Of a DNA stretch of 29,596 nucleotides, positions 16,402-26,899 are shown one piece after another. The DNA comes from Chara braunii (taxonomy: Eukaryota > Streptophyta > Charophyceae > Charales > Characeae). Each line of letters begins with the position of its first letter. The stretch's first letter is position 1. The stretch is from positions 609,915 through 639,510 of the forward strand of contig BFEA01000690.1 of the NCBI GenBank assembly GCA_003427395.1, read 5' to 3'. A program made the translations under genes and the position numbers. Under the pieces are notes generated by a model. That model made no database searches, had not been told where the DNA came from, and saw only the letters and a program-made list of their open reading frames with translations.

Positions 16402-16969
16402 AGAGAGTATGTGGATTGGCTATTTTTGGACAAATGTATGAAGAAAATGAACATCGGACCAGTCTTCCGGCGCTGGACTGGAATACTCCATCATAATGCC
16501 ACCACGAGAGTCTAGGTTAATGGTAGGATTGCGCCAGCCTTCCCGCTGCAACGGTCGGTCCGCCAAGGGGACCCCTTGGCACCTTTTCTCTTTATAATAG
16601 TAATGGAGGTGCTGGCAGCAAACCTTCGCACTAACAAAGACATGAGGAGGTTGCAGATCTCAGCCATCCCGGATGATGCCATCCCCGTCTGCTCATTGTT
16701 TGCGGATGACCTTACCCTTATGATGGATGCCACTGTAGCAAACATGGAAGAAATCAGGCTACTCTTCGACCGATTTACAATGGTCTCAGACATAACTGTC
16801 AATTGGGGAAGCAAAACCTTGGGATGGTGGATCCACCATCAAGTGGTGCGCCCCCCGGAGTCGCCACAGGTTAAATGGCTTCCAGAAACGGCCCCAATTA
16901 AAGTACTAGGAATTATGTTAACGACTTTAGGTAAGCCCGCATCAAATAATGAGTGGATCCTTAAGCCGT
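16402..16969 (+). pseudogene. LINE reverse transcriptase, catalytic part
   Basis: The frame reads EYVDW, then KKMNIGPVFRRWTG, a TAG at 16513-16515, NGRIAPAFPLQRSVRQGDP, LAPFLFIIVMEVL and the catalytic FADD (16699-16710), ending in KVLGIMLTTLGKP. These are the conserved blocks of LINE RT, which copies element RNA primed from nicked chromosomal DNA. The upstream fingers and endonuclease are missing. The frame is broken at 16970 by the inserted TIR element. Confidence 0.88.
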
Positions 16970-17574
16970 TGTTGAGCGCATCGTTCCCGCACGGGGACCC
17001 TCCCACAAGGTCTTGATGCGGACCTACGGGTTGTCATCCCGCCTGCCGCCTTCCTCTCGTAACCTTAGACTAGACTTAGAGTAAGAAAGATAGGAGCAGA
17101 TAGATTAGACTCTCAGATACAAGAGAGGTGCTCTCATACTCACGGGAGAGGGCCTTGTAATCTTGAATCGCCTGAGGGCCCCGCAATGGCAGCCAACGTG
17201 ACAGCTTGATCAAACCGGAGTCAACTGCTGAACTCGATTGTCGAACTCAACCCCCTGACGATCTCCTAACTCGCAACACTAACTCCCCTCGCCACCACTC
17301 TACCATGCTGCAACAACAGCCCCTCTTACAGTCCAACCACAGCCGCACAGCAGCCCGCAATAGCCGTTAGACGCAGCCGCAACTTCAACAGCGGTCACAG
17401 CAACAACAACTGTAGGTATGTGGTGCCTCGCGTGACCCTGTCCTGTCGTAGGGGCTCGCGAGAGGTACGGCTGGCGCACTCGGCCGGAGCGGTAAACGCT
17501 CTCCGAGACAAGTCCTGCCAAATTCTGTGTGACGCGGCCGGGAGGGTCCCCGTGCGGGACCGATGCGCTCGACA
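16970..17574. mobile_element. Non-autonomous terminal-inverted-repeat element inside the LINE
   Basis: The left end TGTTGAGCGCATCG, then TCCCGCACGGGGACCCTCCC, is mirrored by the right end read in reverse: TGTCGAGCGCATCG, then the same 20 bases. The inverted termini are about 34 bp with two mismatches. The LINE protein is readable on both sides, which fixes the insertion within about ten bases. No transposase is encoded in the ~605 bp, so it resembles a MITE. The target duplication is unclear; CCG flanks both sides closely. A related end lies at 3949-4140. Confidence 0.75.
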
Positions 17575-18878
17575 CCGCCCTAGAGAAATTGGCCCGCTGG
17601 AAAGACCAGCACACCTCCCTTATGGGCAGGGCGCTGGCAATCAACAATGTACTGTTGGTGGCCCTTCAGTATAAATCTGCAATTTGGTCCCTCAGTAAGG
17701 AAGCCGTCAGATCACTAAAGAGACAACTAACGGCCCTGTTGTGGAGAGGCAACGACGAGCTTCCGAACGTGATCGGCAGGGTAGCCTAGGCATCGGTAAT
17801 CCAACCCAAAGACAAAGGGGGCCTGGGGATCCTGGACCCGGATACCCAGATTGTAGCATTAATTGTTCAATGGGTGAGGAGATTGCCCTTCACCCAACAC
17901 TTCCCATGGTCTGCCTTGGCACTAGAACAGATTGCGCGTCTCGCCCCACAAGCACTGCAAGGTGTTAACCCACTAACTTGGTTGGAGGACCGTTTCTGGA
18001 CTGTGCCAAGGCGCCCTCGACAAGACCGAGCCCCGTCCCGAGACGGAGCTCGCTCCGATTTGGTCAGGGATGACTGTTGGGTTCGGGTCTTAAGGGCTTG
18101 GGCCGCTTGGCGTCAACTCCCGCTGCCTGACAGGCCTCTGCCGATAAGGTGGGAGGAGGTGATGCGCCAGCCTCTTTTCGAGAACAGGAGGCTTACGGAC
18201 AGAAACAGCAGGGTATATCGTAGCTCAGACACCCCATGCAGCAGCTGGGTCAAAAGAGGAATGATCAGAATAAAGGACATACGGGACACAGAGAAGGGGG
18301 ACTGGAAAACGGAGCCGCAATTAAAGACGATATTAAAACATTGCCACAAGGTCCAGGAAAATCTAGACCTGCTTATCTTCGCGGTTCGCCTGGACTGGGT
18401 GTGTATACTGCACAGAGGACCGCAGCTAATTGAAGGAGTTTGGGTAGCCACATCGGGGAACCCGGAAAGTGTAGGCAATGTGGTAGAGGTATGAACAAAT
18501 GAGACGCTGGTCAACCTCTTCCACATAGACAAGGATAATGTGCTCACCCAATATAGCCCAGAGGCAATTAGATGGTGGAGAAACATGGACCTGCATAGGA
18601 TCCGGGTGCTGCGGGAGAAAGATGTGTGGGTAGCATACCAGCCAAAGACCCCTGTGATAGAAGTCCCCTTCGACCCTGATGAATGGCAATGGGCCCCCCC
18701 GCGAAAATCTAGAATGGGAGAGAACCGAAAACTGTACACATTAACGGTGAAGGCCACATACCGGTTGTTACGACCAAAGGTGAACATAAAAGAAACGGTG
18801 AAGGCTCAGTGGAGGTCTCACTTGAACGTAGGAATGGAGGCACTCCGCCATCCGATGGCTCACCACCACAAGGTCTAG
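17575..18878 (+). pseudogene. LINE ORF2, region after RT
   Basis: A single frame resumes after the TIR insertion with ALEKLARWKDQ, LMGRALAINNVLL, LKRQLTALLWRG and a TAG at 17787 where Trp is likely. It continues with VIQPKDKGGLGILDP, typical of the region behind LINE RT, then a less conserved stretch (WLEDRFWTVPRR, VLRAWAAWRQLP). TGA at 18492 and TAG at 18876 interrupt it. Function of this connector is poorly known. The frame differs from the RT part because of the insertion. Confidence 0.82.
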
Positions 18879-18888
18879 GCCAGCGAAG

Positions 18889-19632
18889 ATGGGCTCACTG
18901 CAGTGGCAGATTGAACATTTCTGCCCGCCCACAAATAATTGGTTGATCGAGCGTACACAACTGGAACAAAAGGGGCAGGCGTTGTCATGGTGTAAATCCT
19001 GCCACACTGCATTCCCTTCCCGTAGAATCTTGGAAACCATAGAACACATATTCATGCAGTGTCCGGGGGCAATTCTCACGTGGCGATGGTGGGACAGGAT
19101 TTGGACCCTACTACCCACGGAGTCTAACTCGCCATGGGATTGGAGGGCCATATTATGTGAAGCATGGTCCTCCCCCATTGGCAATATTTTTGAAAACAAC
19201 ATGTTCAGGTTAGGGAGAAGGGCGGTGATGTGGGCCCTCTGGAAAAAAACGTTGTACATATACCATCGAGGGTGTCCGCATAGATGGGGAAGAGGGAACA
19301 GAGACAATAAAGCAGTATATTCAGGAGAACTCATGGTACAGTGGCAGAAGGTTAAAGATCATTTTGACTTGTTTCACTCATCACAAGATATAACACGAGC
19401 AATTCATCAAGTCTCTGGGGGCTGGTTGGGCAGTGAGAAGGGGGGCTGGATTGCAGGTGTTAGATGGGATGGAAAGCCTGCCCAGGTGTGCAACCAGGAG
19501 GAATTCAGGAGAGACTACCGGATCTGCTTCAAGGATTGGACTACAGTGGGTCAAGAAATCCCGCTGCGACCTACAACAGATTTTCCCGACCCCTTCCCAC
19601 CTCACCAGCTGGCAATGGTGGACATGCAATAG
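18889..19632 (+). CDS. LINE C-terminal zinc-binding domain (247 aa open)
   Basis: The frame shifts near 18880. Residues 35-58 carry CKSC, then HIFMQC, giving CX2C...HX4C as in the RVT zinc-binding domain at the C-terminus of many plant LINEs. It is preceded by WQIEHFCPPTNNWL and followed by a Trp-rich stretch (WRWWDRIW, MWALWKKTLYIYHRG). The first ATG is not a real start; this is an internal piece of ORF2. Remaining C-terminal residues (WAIQDSYRADW and beyond) may continue in another frame to 19768. Confidence 0.8.
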   Translation: MGSLQWQIEHFCPPTNNWLIERTQLEQKGQALSWCKSCHTAFPSRRILETIEHIFMQCPGAILTWRWWDRIWTLLPTESNSPWDWRAILCEAWSSPIGNIFENNMFRLGRRAVMWALWKKTLYIYHRGCPHRWGRGNRDNKAVYSGELMVQWQKVKDHFDLFHSSQDITRAIHQVSGGWLGSEKGGWIAGVRWDGKPAQVCNQEEFRRDYRICFKDWTTVGQEIPLRPTTDFPDPFPPHQLAMVDMQ

Positions 19633-19801
19633 TATGGAGCAGATTGAATGGGCAATACAGGACAGCTACAGAGCAGATTGGTACCCAGAGGAACAGGAAG
19701 CTGCGAGCAGGGTAGAAAGAGTGATCTGGCGGGTACAGGGCAATCAATGCTGGCAGTTGAGTGTATAATGGGATGCTGAAAGGGGTGGGAGGAACTAAGG
19801 T

Positions 19802-20119
19802 GTAACAACAGGTACCTGGCGTCGGGTTCAAGGTGAAGAGGTTCAGGGTGAAGAACTGCAACAGTTTGCTAACATGCAGCCGGCCCAAAGTGTCCTTCCG
19901 TCTACTTACCCTGCTTTTAATGTTGCGTGTCAGTCCGTTCTTGCCCCTCTAACTGTATCTTCTTCTTCTTCTTCTCTCAGTGTGGTCAACAACATATCCG
20001 GACTTGCAGCAGGTCTAGACCCTATTGTTGATGCTGCTGCTGCTGCAGTGGCAAGTGGCAGTGCAGGGTGTTCTGGAACTGTTGCAACCGAATTTGGACC
20101 CAGCAATCGTTGGTCCTAG
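19802..20119 (+). pseudogene. gag: Gag of element C, N-terminal part
   Basis: An open frame leads through a short acidic repeat (GEEVQGEELQQFANM), with ATG at 19874, then a Ser-rich and Ala-rich stretch. It stops at TAG 20117-20119. From about 20046 a different frame gives a more coherent reading (ELLQPNLDPAIVGP), so a shift lies upstream of that point. The family is assigned by position before capsid, not by motif. Confidence 0.5.
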
Positions 20120-20924
20120 CTGCAACTTTCCCTACGTGGACAGGAAGGCAACACAAATTCTGTCTAAATATGATGGAAAGGATGACATATAATCTTGGAT
20201 CAACTCAATGCAATCCTACTTTGATGTGTTGGGGACAACCCCGGTTACTCATTCGTCGGTCCTAGGGACCAATGTGGAACCCACCGTAAGAGGCTTCTTA
20301 GAAGTCCAAGTTGTACAGTCAGGCTATAAAAGAATAGACCTGAACAAATGGCTGGAGGCTACGCCAATAGCCACACTTGAGGATCTCTCGATCAAACAAT
20401 ATGCTGATCCACATGCTGCAGCTAAAGCTAGACTCAAGCTTGACAAGCTCAAGCACAAGAAGTGGGCAGGCATCATACATAGTCTGCAGCAGTACGTTAG
20501 TTAGCTCTTTGCTACTCCTGATTTGGAGATGACTGCACAGTCTTGCTTGGATGCGATTAAAGGTACGGTTCTCTCTACTGTAACACATCACCTGGGGCTC
20601 GAACTCACGACATATACAGATTGGCTTTCCCTCATGGGGGATTTAGTCAAGTTGGAGGTACAAGACCTCTCGGGTGGATCGGGTAGCAAGAAGACCACCA
20701 GCAGCAAACCGTTTCCAAGCGGCAACTGTTTTGCAGCACACGATCAACTTGAGGTTGACGAGGAGGCCTTCATAGAGGACCCTTCTCTTGGTGACGATCA
20801 AGAGCAAGACTGCGAGGCATCTTGCTCTTCGTCAGCCCATGAGTCCGACTATGTAGATGATGATGAATCAATGAATGCCTTTAAAAGGACTCCTTCAAAA
20901 GTAAGGGGCCGAAAAACTCAGTGA
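20046..20924 (+). pseudogene. gag: Gag of element C, capsid-like part
   Basis: The frame reads FPYVDRKATQILSKYDGKDDI, then a TAA at 20190-20192, SWINSMQSYFDVLG, and later LEDLSIKQYADP. A second stop is TAG 20502-20504, and the acidic tail ends at TGA 20922-20924. The wording KYDGKDDI..W..SM..YF is typical of the start of retrotransposon capsid. No zinc knuckle is visible. This would have formed the element particle. Confidence 0.65.
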
Positions 20925-22207
20925 AGAACAACACTAACACAATCCACCTCCCCAAGGGAGCAAAGATTCCACGCAAACCGGAGGATCCTGCCACAAAACC
21001 ATACGTAGATCTCCGGAGGCACCAAACCAGGACATTCAGTCTAACACTGCTTCAGATTACAGCAGGAAAACCAACAAAGGCGGTAGAGACATCATCAACA
21101 CAGTGTACGGACGAAAATGATGAACATATAAGTGCAGGTCCTTCACCGGATTCTAATCCCACTCAACAAACCTCTATTGATACCCCATCTGATGTTGATT
21201 CCAAGGCTGAGAAATTGTACATCCTCAACAAGGAGCTTTGGGTGGAGTCGGAAGAAATTCACTTTCATGCTCTCTTGTTGCGTTGGGCTCACATGAGGAA
21301 AAAACGCGCGCAAGGGAGAACGAAGTTGATCTTCTTCAAACTCCGCATTAATGGTCGATACATCCGTGCGCTGGTTGATTGTGGCGCAACCGCCAACTAC
21401 TTCTCACTGCACGACATTCATAAGGCACGCTTGGGAATGAAGCAAGTGACTTTGCAGAATCCTTGTCGGACCTAAGTAGGCAACCAAGAGGTTCTCACAT
21501 CTACGCATGCAGTCAAAGGTGTGCGCACTACCTTTGATGCAGACCGCACAATCACGCATGAGTTGAACTTCTATGTCCTTGAGAAGTGTCCCTTCGACGC
21601 GGTTATTGGCTTGGGTTGGTTGTAGGCCCAATATGAAAGAACCACGTGGAAGAACTCACAATTCATGGTCAAAGATGCCATGGGGATCGAGCGTCCAGTC
21701 CTCTTGGATGAGACACATGAGTCCCAAGTGACTTTTCTCAATGCCATGAAATTTTGCAAAAAGTCGCGTAGGCGCAAAGTTGATGAGCAAACGTATATAG
21801 CCTTCGTTAGGCCTGCTCATGTGCCCTCTATTTTTGTTGTACATAATGATTTTACTTTGCATGTCGTTTCTACTTCCAATGCAACTACTTCTGCCTCTAC
21901 TAAATCTACTTCTAGTCCAAACGACTCTGCTTCAAATCCTGTTGTTTTGGCTACACCTATGCAATCCGGTATGCTTGCACCAGAATCTGATGATCCACCT
22001 CGGGAGATCCCATCAGAGATCCGCAACGTTCTCAACCGATTCCATGAAGTTTTGGTCGAACCACGCGGAGTTCCCGTGCGTCCGATCCGACACAAGATCG
22101 AGTTGATAGAAGGCAACACTCCTCCAAAGGGTTGTGTCTATCGAACGGGCTCAAGCGAATTGGAGAAGTTGCGAAGGCAGATCGATGGCGTGCTGGAAAA
22201 AGTTTAG
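20921..22207 (+). pseudogene. pol: Protease and RT linker of element C
   Basis: After a polar linker the aspartic protease appears as LRINGRYIRALVDCGATANYF near 21340-21402. The usual D-S/T-G triad is D-C-G here. FDAVIGLGWL marks the end of the protease, and PIRHKIELIEGN with SELEKLRRQIDGVLEK is the linker into RT. Stops at TAA 21473, TAG 21623 and TAG 22205 break it, all in one frame. Confidence 0.8.
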
Positions 22208-22898
22208 ATCAAGTCAAGCGAATCCGAATTCGGTGCACCAGTTTTGTTTGTCCCTAAGAGAGGATACTGATGTGTATCGATTACGTCGGACTGAATAGAA
22301 TTACAAGAAAGAATGCATACCCTTTGCCACGCGTTGATGATCTGGTTGATGCTACAGGTGGATGCAAGGTCTTTAGCAAGATCGATCTCAAGTCTGGTTA
22401 CCACCAGATTGAAGTCGCCCCGCAGACCAGCATAAAACAACATTCAAAACTCGTGATGGGTTGTACGGATTTACTATCATGCCCTTTGGCGTCACGAATG
22501 CACCGACCACCTTCCAAAGTCTCATGGACAAGGTGTTTCGCAATCAGATCAATCGTTTTGTTGTTGTTTATTTGGATGACCTACTAATCTTCAGTAAATC
22601 AATGGAGGAACACATGATACACCTTGAGGAAGTGTTGCAGATCCTTCATCTCAACTTAGAGAAATCTAAGTTTGGGAGGGACAACGTCATCTACCTTGGA
22701 CATCGGTTGTCCGCTACAGGCCTACAGCCCGAGGCAACCGAAGTCGAGGTCATCCACAAATGGCCTCAACCGGCAAATGTCCGAAAGTTGCGTTCTTTTC
22801 TCGGTCTCGCATCGTACTACCGTACGTTTGTGACCAAATTCTCTATCATCGCTCGTTTGCTGTCCAAATTGACAAGCAAGAATGTGTCTTACACGTGA
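22208..22898 (+). pseudogene. pol: Reverse transcriptase of element C
   Basis: RT starts with EFGAPVLFVPKR, shifts frame near 22262 to MCIDYVGLNRIT and [15 protein letters not shown], then shifts again near 22420 to DQHKTTFKTRDG, FTIMPFGVTNAP and the catalytic YLDD at 22569-22580. LGHRLSATG and LRSFLGLASYYRTF follow. The frame ends at TGA 22896-22898 because of another shift near 22895. Confidence 0.88.
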
Positions 22899-23835
22899 GA
22901 TGAGGGAATGCACAGCCGCCTTCCAAGCATTGAAGGAGGCTTTGGTGAGTCATCCGGTGCTACGCATTGCAGATCCCAAACTTACATTCGTAGTAACTAC
23001 GGATGCAAGCTTGTACAGGATCGGTGCAGTGCTGCAGCAAGATGATGGTGATGACTTACGTCCACTTGAATACTACAGCAAACGCATGCTCAGTCACAAG
23101 GTAGTTGCCTCCACTTACATGCGAGAACTCTACGCCTTGAGAGAGGCACTAGATCATTGGAAACACTACCTCTTGGGTCGCCATTTCAAAATGTTCTCAG
23201 ACCACGTGGCTTTGAAATGGATCCAGATACAAATTAATCCATCAACTACATTGACCCGCTAGCTGAATGAGATCGATACGTATGATTTTGAACTCAAACA
23301 CAAGAAAGGTTGTTACAATCGCGTTGCAGATGCTTTGTCTCGCCACCCTGAGTACATGACTTGCCTTGTGGGTTCCTACGACCTCTGTAAGAATTTAAAG
23401 GAGGAACTAGTTGAGCATACTGCGAAGGACCCGGAACTCAGTCCCATCCTTGAACAGATTCACGCTGACCTTGGCAGTCAGTCTGATTTCCATTAGTGTA
23501 AAGGTTTGCTCTTCCGGCGTTACAGGAACTACCGACTGTGTGTATCCAACCATGAGCCCATCCGTACTCACTTCTTGAACTTGGCTCATGGTCGGAGTGG
23601 ACACTTTGGTTTTGAAAAGACATACGGAAGCCTATTGCAAAAGTTTGTATGGCCTGCGATGAAAGGAATGGCACGGAAGTTTGTGGTTGTGTGGGAAGTT
23701 TATCAACGCATCAAACCGTCTCTGCAAAAGCCATATGGGCTGTTGCATCCTCTTCCTATTCCTGATAGCCTGGGTGAGTCTCTTTCCATTGACTTCACGG
23801 GCATGGGAAGAGCAGGAACAGATATTCGCAAGTAA
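22882..23835 (+). pseudogene. pol: RNase H and integrase N-terminus of element C
   Basis: RNase H shows the catalytic Asp in VTTDASLYRIG, Glu in RELYAL, FSDHVALKW and VADALSRHPE. A TAG at 23260 (likely from TGG in LTRWLNE) and another at 23494 interrupt it. The integrase zinc finger keeps both His (LAHGRSGHFG), but the two Cys are Trp and Tyr (WEVYQRIK), so zinc binding is lost. The core begins with SIDFTGMG. TAA at 23833 ends this frame. Confidence 0.87.
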
Positions 23836-23837
23836 CG

Positions 23838-24287
23838 GTGATCGTTGACCGCTTTTCAAAATTTCTGAATTTGATTCTATTGCCACCTCACGCCCCAACT
23901 AACCTTGTGATCGAGGAGTTTCGCAATAAGTACATTCTGCAGTGTGGGCCCCTAAAGACTCTTGTGAATGACCGGGATACTAGGTTCATAAGTGCAGATT
24001 GGAGGGACTTCACCTCCCAGATCTATGACATCAAACTCACGATGACGTCTAGTCGACATCCCGAAGCCAATGGACTGGTCGAGGAGATCAACCAGACTGT
24101 GATCCAACTTCTCCGAGCTTTAATTGTGCCTGATCAGAACTCTTGGGATGAGGAATTGCCGATTGTGCAGGGGTTGTACAATAACCCCATACACTCCTCC
24201 ACCGGGATGACACCTAATCGGCTGCACCTCGGGTGGCAAATTCGCAATCCCCTATCCTATATGTTTCCTGCCTGCCACCAGGCCTAA
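23838..24287 (+). pseudogene. pol: Integrase core of element C
   Basis: After a frameshift near 23830 the core continues as VIVDRFSKFLNL, LVNDRDTRFISADW (second Asp) and HPEANGLVEEINQTV (Glu), then YNNPIHSSTGMTPN. The DDE triad is complete if the Asp of the preceding frame is counted. The frame closes at TAA 24285-24287 because of another shift near 24280. Confidence 0.87.
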
Positions 24288-24838
24288 CGCCTAGCCAGCC
24301 AGGCTACAACGCTAAGTTTGATCACTCGCTCAAAGTTGTTGTTGCAACTATGGAAAGGCGACGCAGTGCCATGATTAAGCATGCTAACAAGAAGCGTCAA
24401 CCTGAACCTTTGGGACGCTATGTCTGGGTCAAAATGTCTGAGTTTTCTGAAGAAGAAGGTGTATCACGAAAGCTTCTTCCTCAGTATTACGGGCCGTGGA
24501 AGGTGCTGAACCTGGTAGGGGATGATTCATTCAGTCCTTCTTGCACGATCGACGTGCCTACTCATCTGCGCACGTACCCGGTCTTTCACGCGTCGAAGTT
24601 GTTTCTGTATGTACCACCCGAAACTTTTCCCTATCGAGAATCGATGATTCCTCGCGCAATCAATGACGGTCACGAGATTGATAGAATTGTCGAACGCAGT
24701 GGAAAAGGGAAAAACAGACAATACAAAGTTCATTTTCTATATCACCCATTAAATGATTTTTACTGGATTGCTACGAAAGACTTGCTGCAGACTGCCCCGT
24801 GAGTCGTCAACGCATACGAACGACTGATTGTCTCTTAA
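24280..24838 (+). pseudogene. pol: Integrase C-terminus and chromo-like tail of element C
   Basis: The frame reads SQPGYNAKFDHSLKVVV, a Lys/Arg-rich helix, GRYVWVKMSEFSEEEG, LLPQYYGPWKVLN, HLRTYPVFHASKL and a chromo-like end, IATKDLLQTAP. A TGA at 24800-24802 follows QTAP; the same frame then gives VVNAYERLIVS to TAA 24836-24838, matching the tail of element B. The TGA may be CGA to TGA, or a genuine end as in A. Confidence 0.83.
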
Positions 24839-24965
24839 CAGCAACCTAAATTCACTGCTACCCTCACTCCTACGAAACATACCCGATCTCTCTTTGCCAT
24901 TTGCACTTATGACGCGTTATGCAGGGACTCTGAGTGAGTTACTCGCTCAAAGGGATCTCGCTCTT

Positions 24966-24978
24966 GAGTGGGGGGTAG
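24966..24978 (+). other. Polypurine-like tract of element C
   Basis: GAGTGGGGGGTAG directly precedes the TG of the presumed 3' LTR. The purine run is interrupted by two T, so it is less pure than those of A and B, but its position after Pol and before TGTAATGACCC fits. Confidence 0.6.
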
Positions 24979-25204
24979 TGTAATGACCCGTCATAACACG
25001 GGCTGAGAACACTGCTGATTTCTGAGTTATGCCGATGGAATGGATGCCTTGCTGAGATTCCCGCATTCTGCTGAGTTTTCTAAGTCTGTGTGTATGGGTG
25101 CTTGATGACCTGCGTGCCTATCTGAGTGCTTGTCAGCATGAGTGTGTGTGTGACCCGCAAGGGTACTTGCTTGTTTGGGAGGCCCGTAGGGCCGGTACTT
25201 ACTT
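24979..25204 (+). repeat. Start of 3' LTR of element C
   Basis: TGTAATGACCCGTCATAACA opens the repeat and includes a small hairpin CCCGT / ACGGG. The right end is not definable, because Gag-like coding of element D starts soon after. It does not resemble the segment before the PBS at 15545, but neither LTR is complete, so they cannot be compared end to end. Confidence 0.55.
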
Positions 25205-26392
25205 GTGGTCGTGACATTGAGGGTTGCCACCACCCTTCCTCCATCCTCCGACTCCACATCCACCGCCCTCTCTGCTAGCACATCATCCACAGCCCCGTCT
25301 TCATCCACCACCGCCTCCACCATGGTCGCCCCACCACCCAAGACGACAACCCCCGCCGTCACACAGTGGTCGACCATTCCCCCCTAGTCAAAACCTGTCT
25401 TGACTTCATCCACTATCACTTACACCCACCCCACCTATACCCAGATCACTCCCGCACCACAGGCCCTGTAACCTGCTCTTCCACTACTTCCACCAAACAC
25501 GCTCATTCCCACCAACCCCGCCGACGACTTCACCCGGATCGACTCTTCCTCCCCTACCCTTAACTTCAATGCCCTCGCAGCTACTGCCACCAAAGTCGGC
25601 AATATCCCTCCATCATTCCGCATCAACGAGATCCCCACCTTCTCCGGCCAACCCCATGAGGACGTCTTCCTCTTTCTCACCAAATTTCAGCAAGCCTTCT
25701 CCCTCCACAGTGTCTCAGTTGTCCACTGGCTCTCCATCACCTGCACCAAACTATTGGATGGCGCCACTCAATGGTGGTACACAAAAATCACTAACCGCCT
25801 GCATGTCGGTCTTCCACCTCACTACTTCCTTGAGTGGGCCACCCTGATCACCTCCACCTTCCGCCCATAGAAGACAGTTGACGACTACCTCGACCAATTT
25901 TGTTGGCTCTGCCAAAACGGACCGGCCGACTGCTTTGTTCAATACGTTCGGTCTCTTGGCCAACACATCCCGATCGACGTCGTCAGTGACACGACATTCA
26001 TCTCCCGCGTCAAGCGGGTATGCCACAAGGACCTCGCGGCAGCTCTTGTCTGTGAGCCACCCATGACCCTCGCCGACCTCCTCACTTGTGCCCTCCAAAT
26101 CGACAACATCTTCTCTCCCTACAAGACCGCACTCACATCGGCCCCTCCCCGCCCTCGCTTCTTCCACAACATCGCCTCTAAGGACACCACCTCCACCATC
26201 TCCACCACCTCCTCAGACGAGTTCACCGCCCCCGACCTCGACACCCTCTTCGACCGACTAGACACCACATTGCTCTCCTCTGACAAACTCTCTGCCATCC
26301 ACCTCATGCGGATGGAAAAGAGAGAACGCACTAGCCATCCTCCTATAAACACCCACGCCACCCGTCGAACGAAACTCATGCCAGATGAGTGA
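25205..26392 (+). pseudogene. gag: Gag of element D
   Basis: One frame spans a Ser/Thr/Pro-rich lead (ATG at 25322 is the best start), then INEIPTFSGQPHEDVFLFL, LLDGATQWW and LITSTFRP, the capsid pattern of retrotransposon Gag, then YLDQFCWLCQNG and LADLLTCALQID. Stops are TAG 25385, TAA 25469, TAG 25868 (likely CAG to TAG) and TGA 26390. The middle part lacks any Met codon, so it is easily missed by start-based gene finding. Confidence 0.82.
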
Positions 26393-26556
26393 ACCTACCT
26401 CCAAGCTAAGGGTGGATGTTTCCGGTGTCGACAGTTAGGACATCAACAGACAAATACTAGACAGTTCACACGTCAGGCACCCAGGTCCGTGACCCCCCAA
26501 CCCGCCGCTTCCGCATCCGCCACTCCCGGTCCCTCCTCCACTTGAACACTGTCCCC
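26393..26556 (+). pseudogene. gag: Zinc knuckle of element D Gag
   Basis: After the TGA at 26390 the same frame reads GGCFRCRQLGHQQTNTRQ. The first Cys is at 26417, the second at 26426 and His at 26441. The fourth ligand position of CX2CX4HX4C is Thr (26456). The knuckle would bind element RNA; the missing Cys suggests loss of function. Confidence 0.7.
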
Positions 26557-26899
26557 ATGATCACCACGAACCCGCCCCGACATTGATGACTAGTCTGTCG
26601 GCCATCCCATTGGTGATGACCTCTGTTCCACATATGGCCCAGTTGGCATCGACAATTCATCTGCTCCCCCCCCCTCCCCGGTGACGCACTTCCCACCGAA
26701 CGATCCCCAGGCATCGCAACCCATGCCGCCTGACATCACTCCCACTGGTACATGTTGCTCTACCCTTCTTCCTAATCCATCCTCCGTCACCTTCTCTAAT
26801 GTTGTTGAGGAACAAGCCGGACATAATCGGCTTGTCAGATTAGGCACCGAACAACGCTGCCTCAAAGCCATCATCTCCACCGCCTACTCATCCCGCTTC

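Larger units (their letters stand above)
16400..19770 (+). mobile_element. Non-LTR retrotransposon (LINE), 5'-truncated and interrupted
   Basis: An ORF2-type remnant: RT with VRQGDPLAPFLF and FADD, a thumb-like region, and a C-terminal zinc-binding domain of the RVT type. The endonuclease is absent, as expected for 5' truncation. The RT is split by a terminal-inverted-repeat element at 16970-17574. In-frame stops occur at 16513, 17787, 18492 and 18876, with a frameshift near 18880. No poly-A tail is visible at the 3' end, and boundaries are approximate. Confidence 0.88.
19800..25204 (+). mobile_element. Ty3/gypsy LTR retrotransposon C
   Basis: Gag, protease, RT, RNase H, integrase and chromo-like tail follow in order to 24838, then a purine tract and the start of a 3' LTR at 24979. 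No 5' LTR is adjacent: the LINE remnant abuts the Gag start. Frames change at least six times and many stops occur, so it is old. Its Pol differs clearly from A/B but belongs to the same broad group. The right end is uncertain because element D begins near 25205. Confidence 0.88.

Noticed and set aside
16970-17574. LTR interpretation of the insert in the LINE
   Set aside because: The ends are inverted repeats of about 34 bp rather than simple TG...CA ends, and no PBS or PPT is present.
18113-18787. 224-aa open frame on the minus strand
   Set aside because: It is the reverse of LINE ORF2, which has recognisable LINE wording on the other strand.
25569-25847. 92-aa frame starting with Met in element D
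   Set aside because: The parallel frame without Met reads typical capsid wording (FSGQPHEDVF, GATQWW), so the Met-started frame is the shadow.
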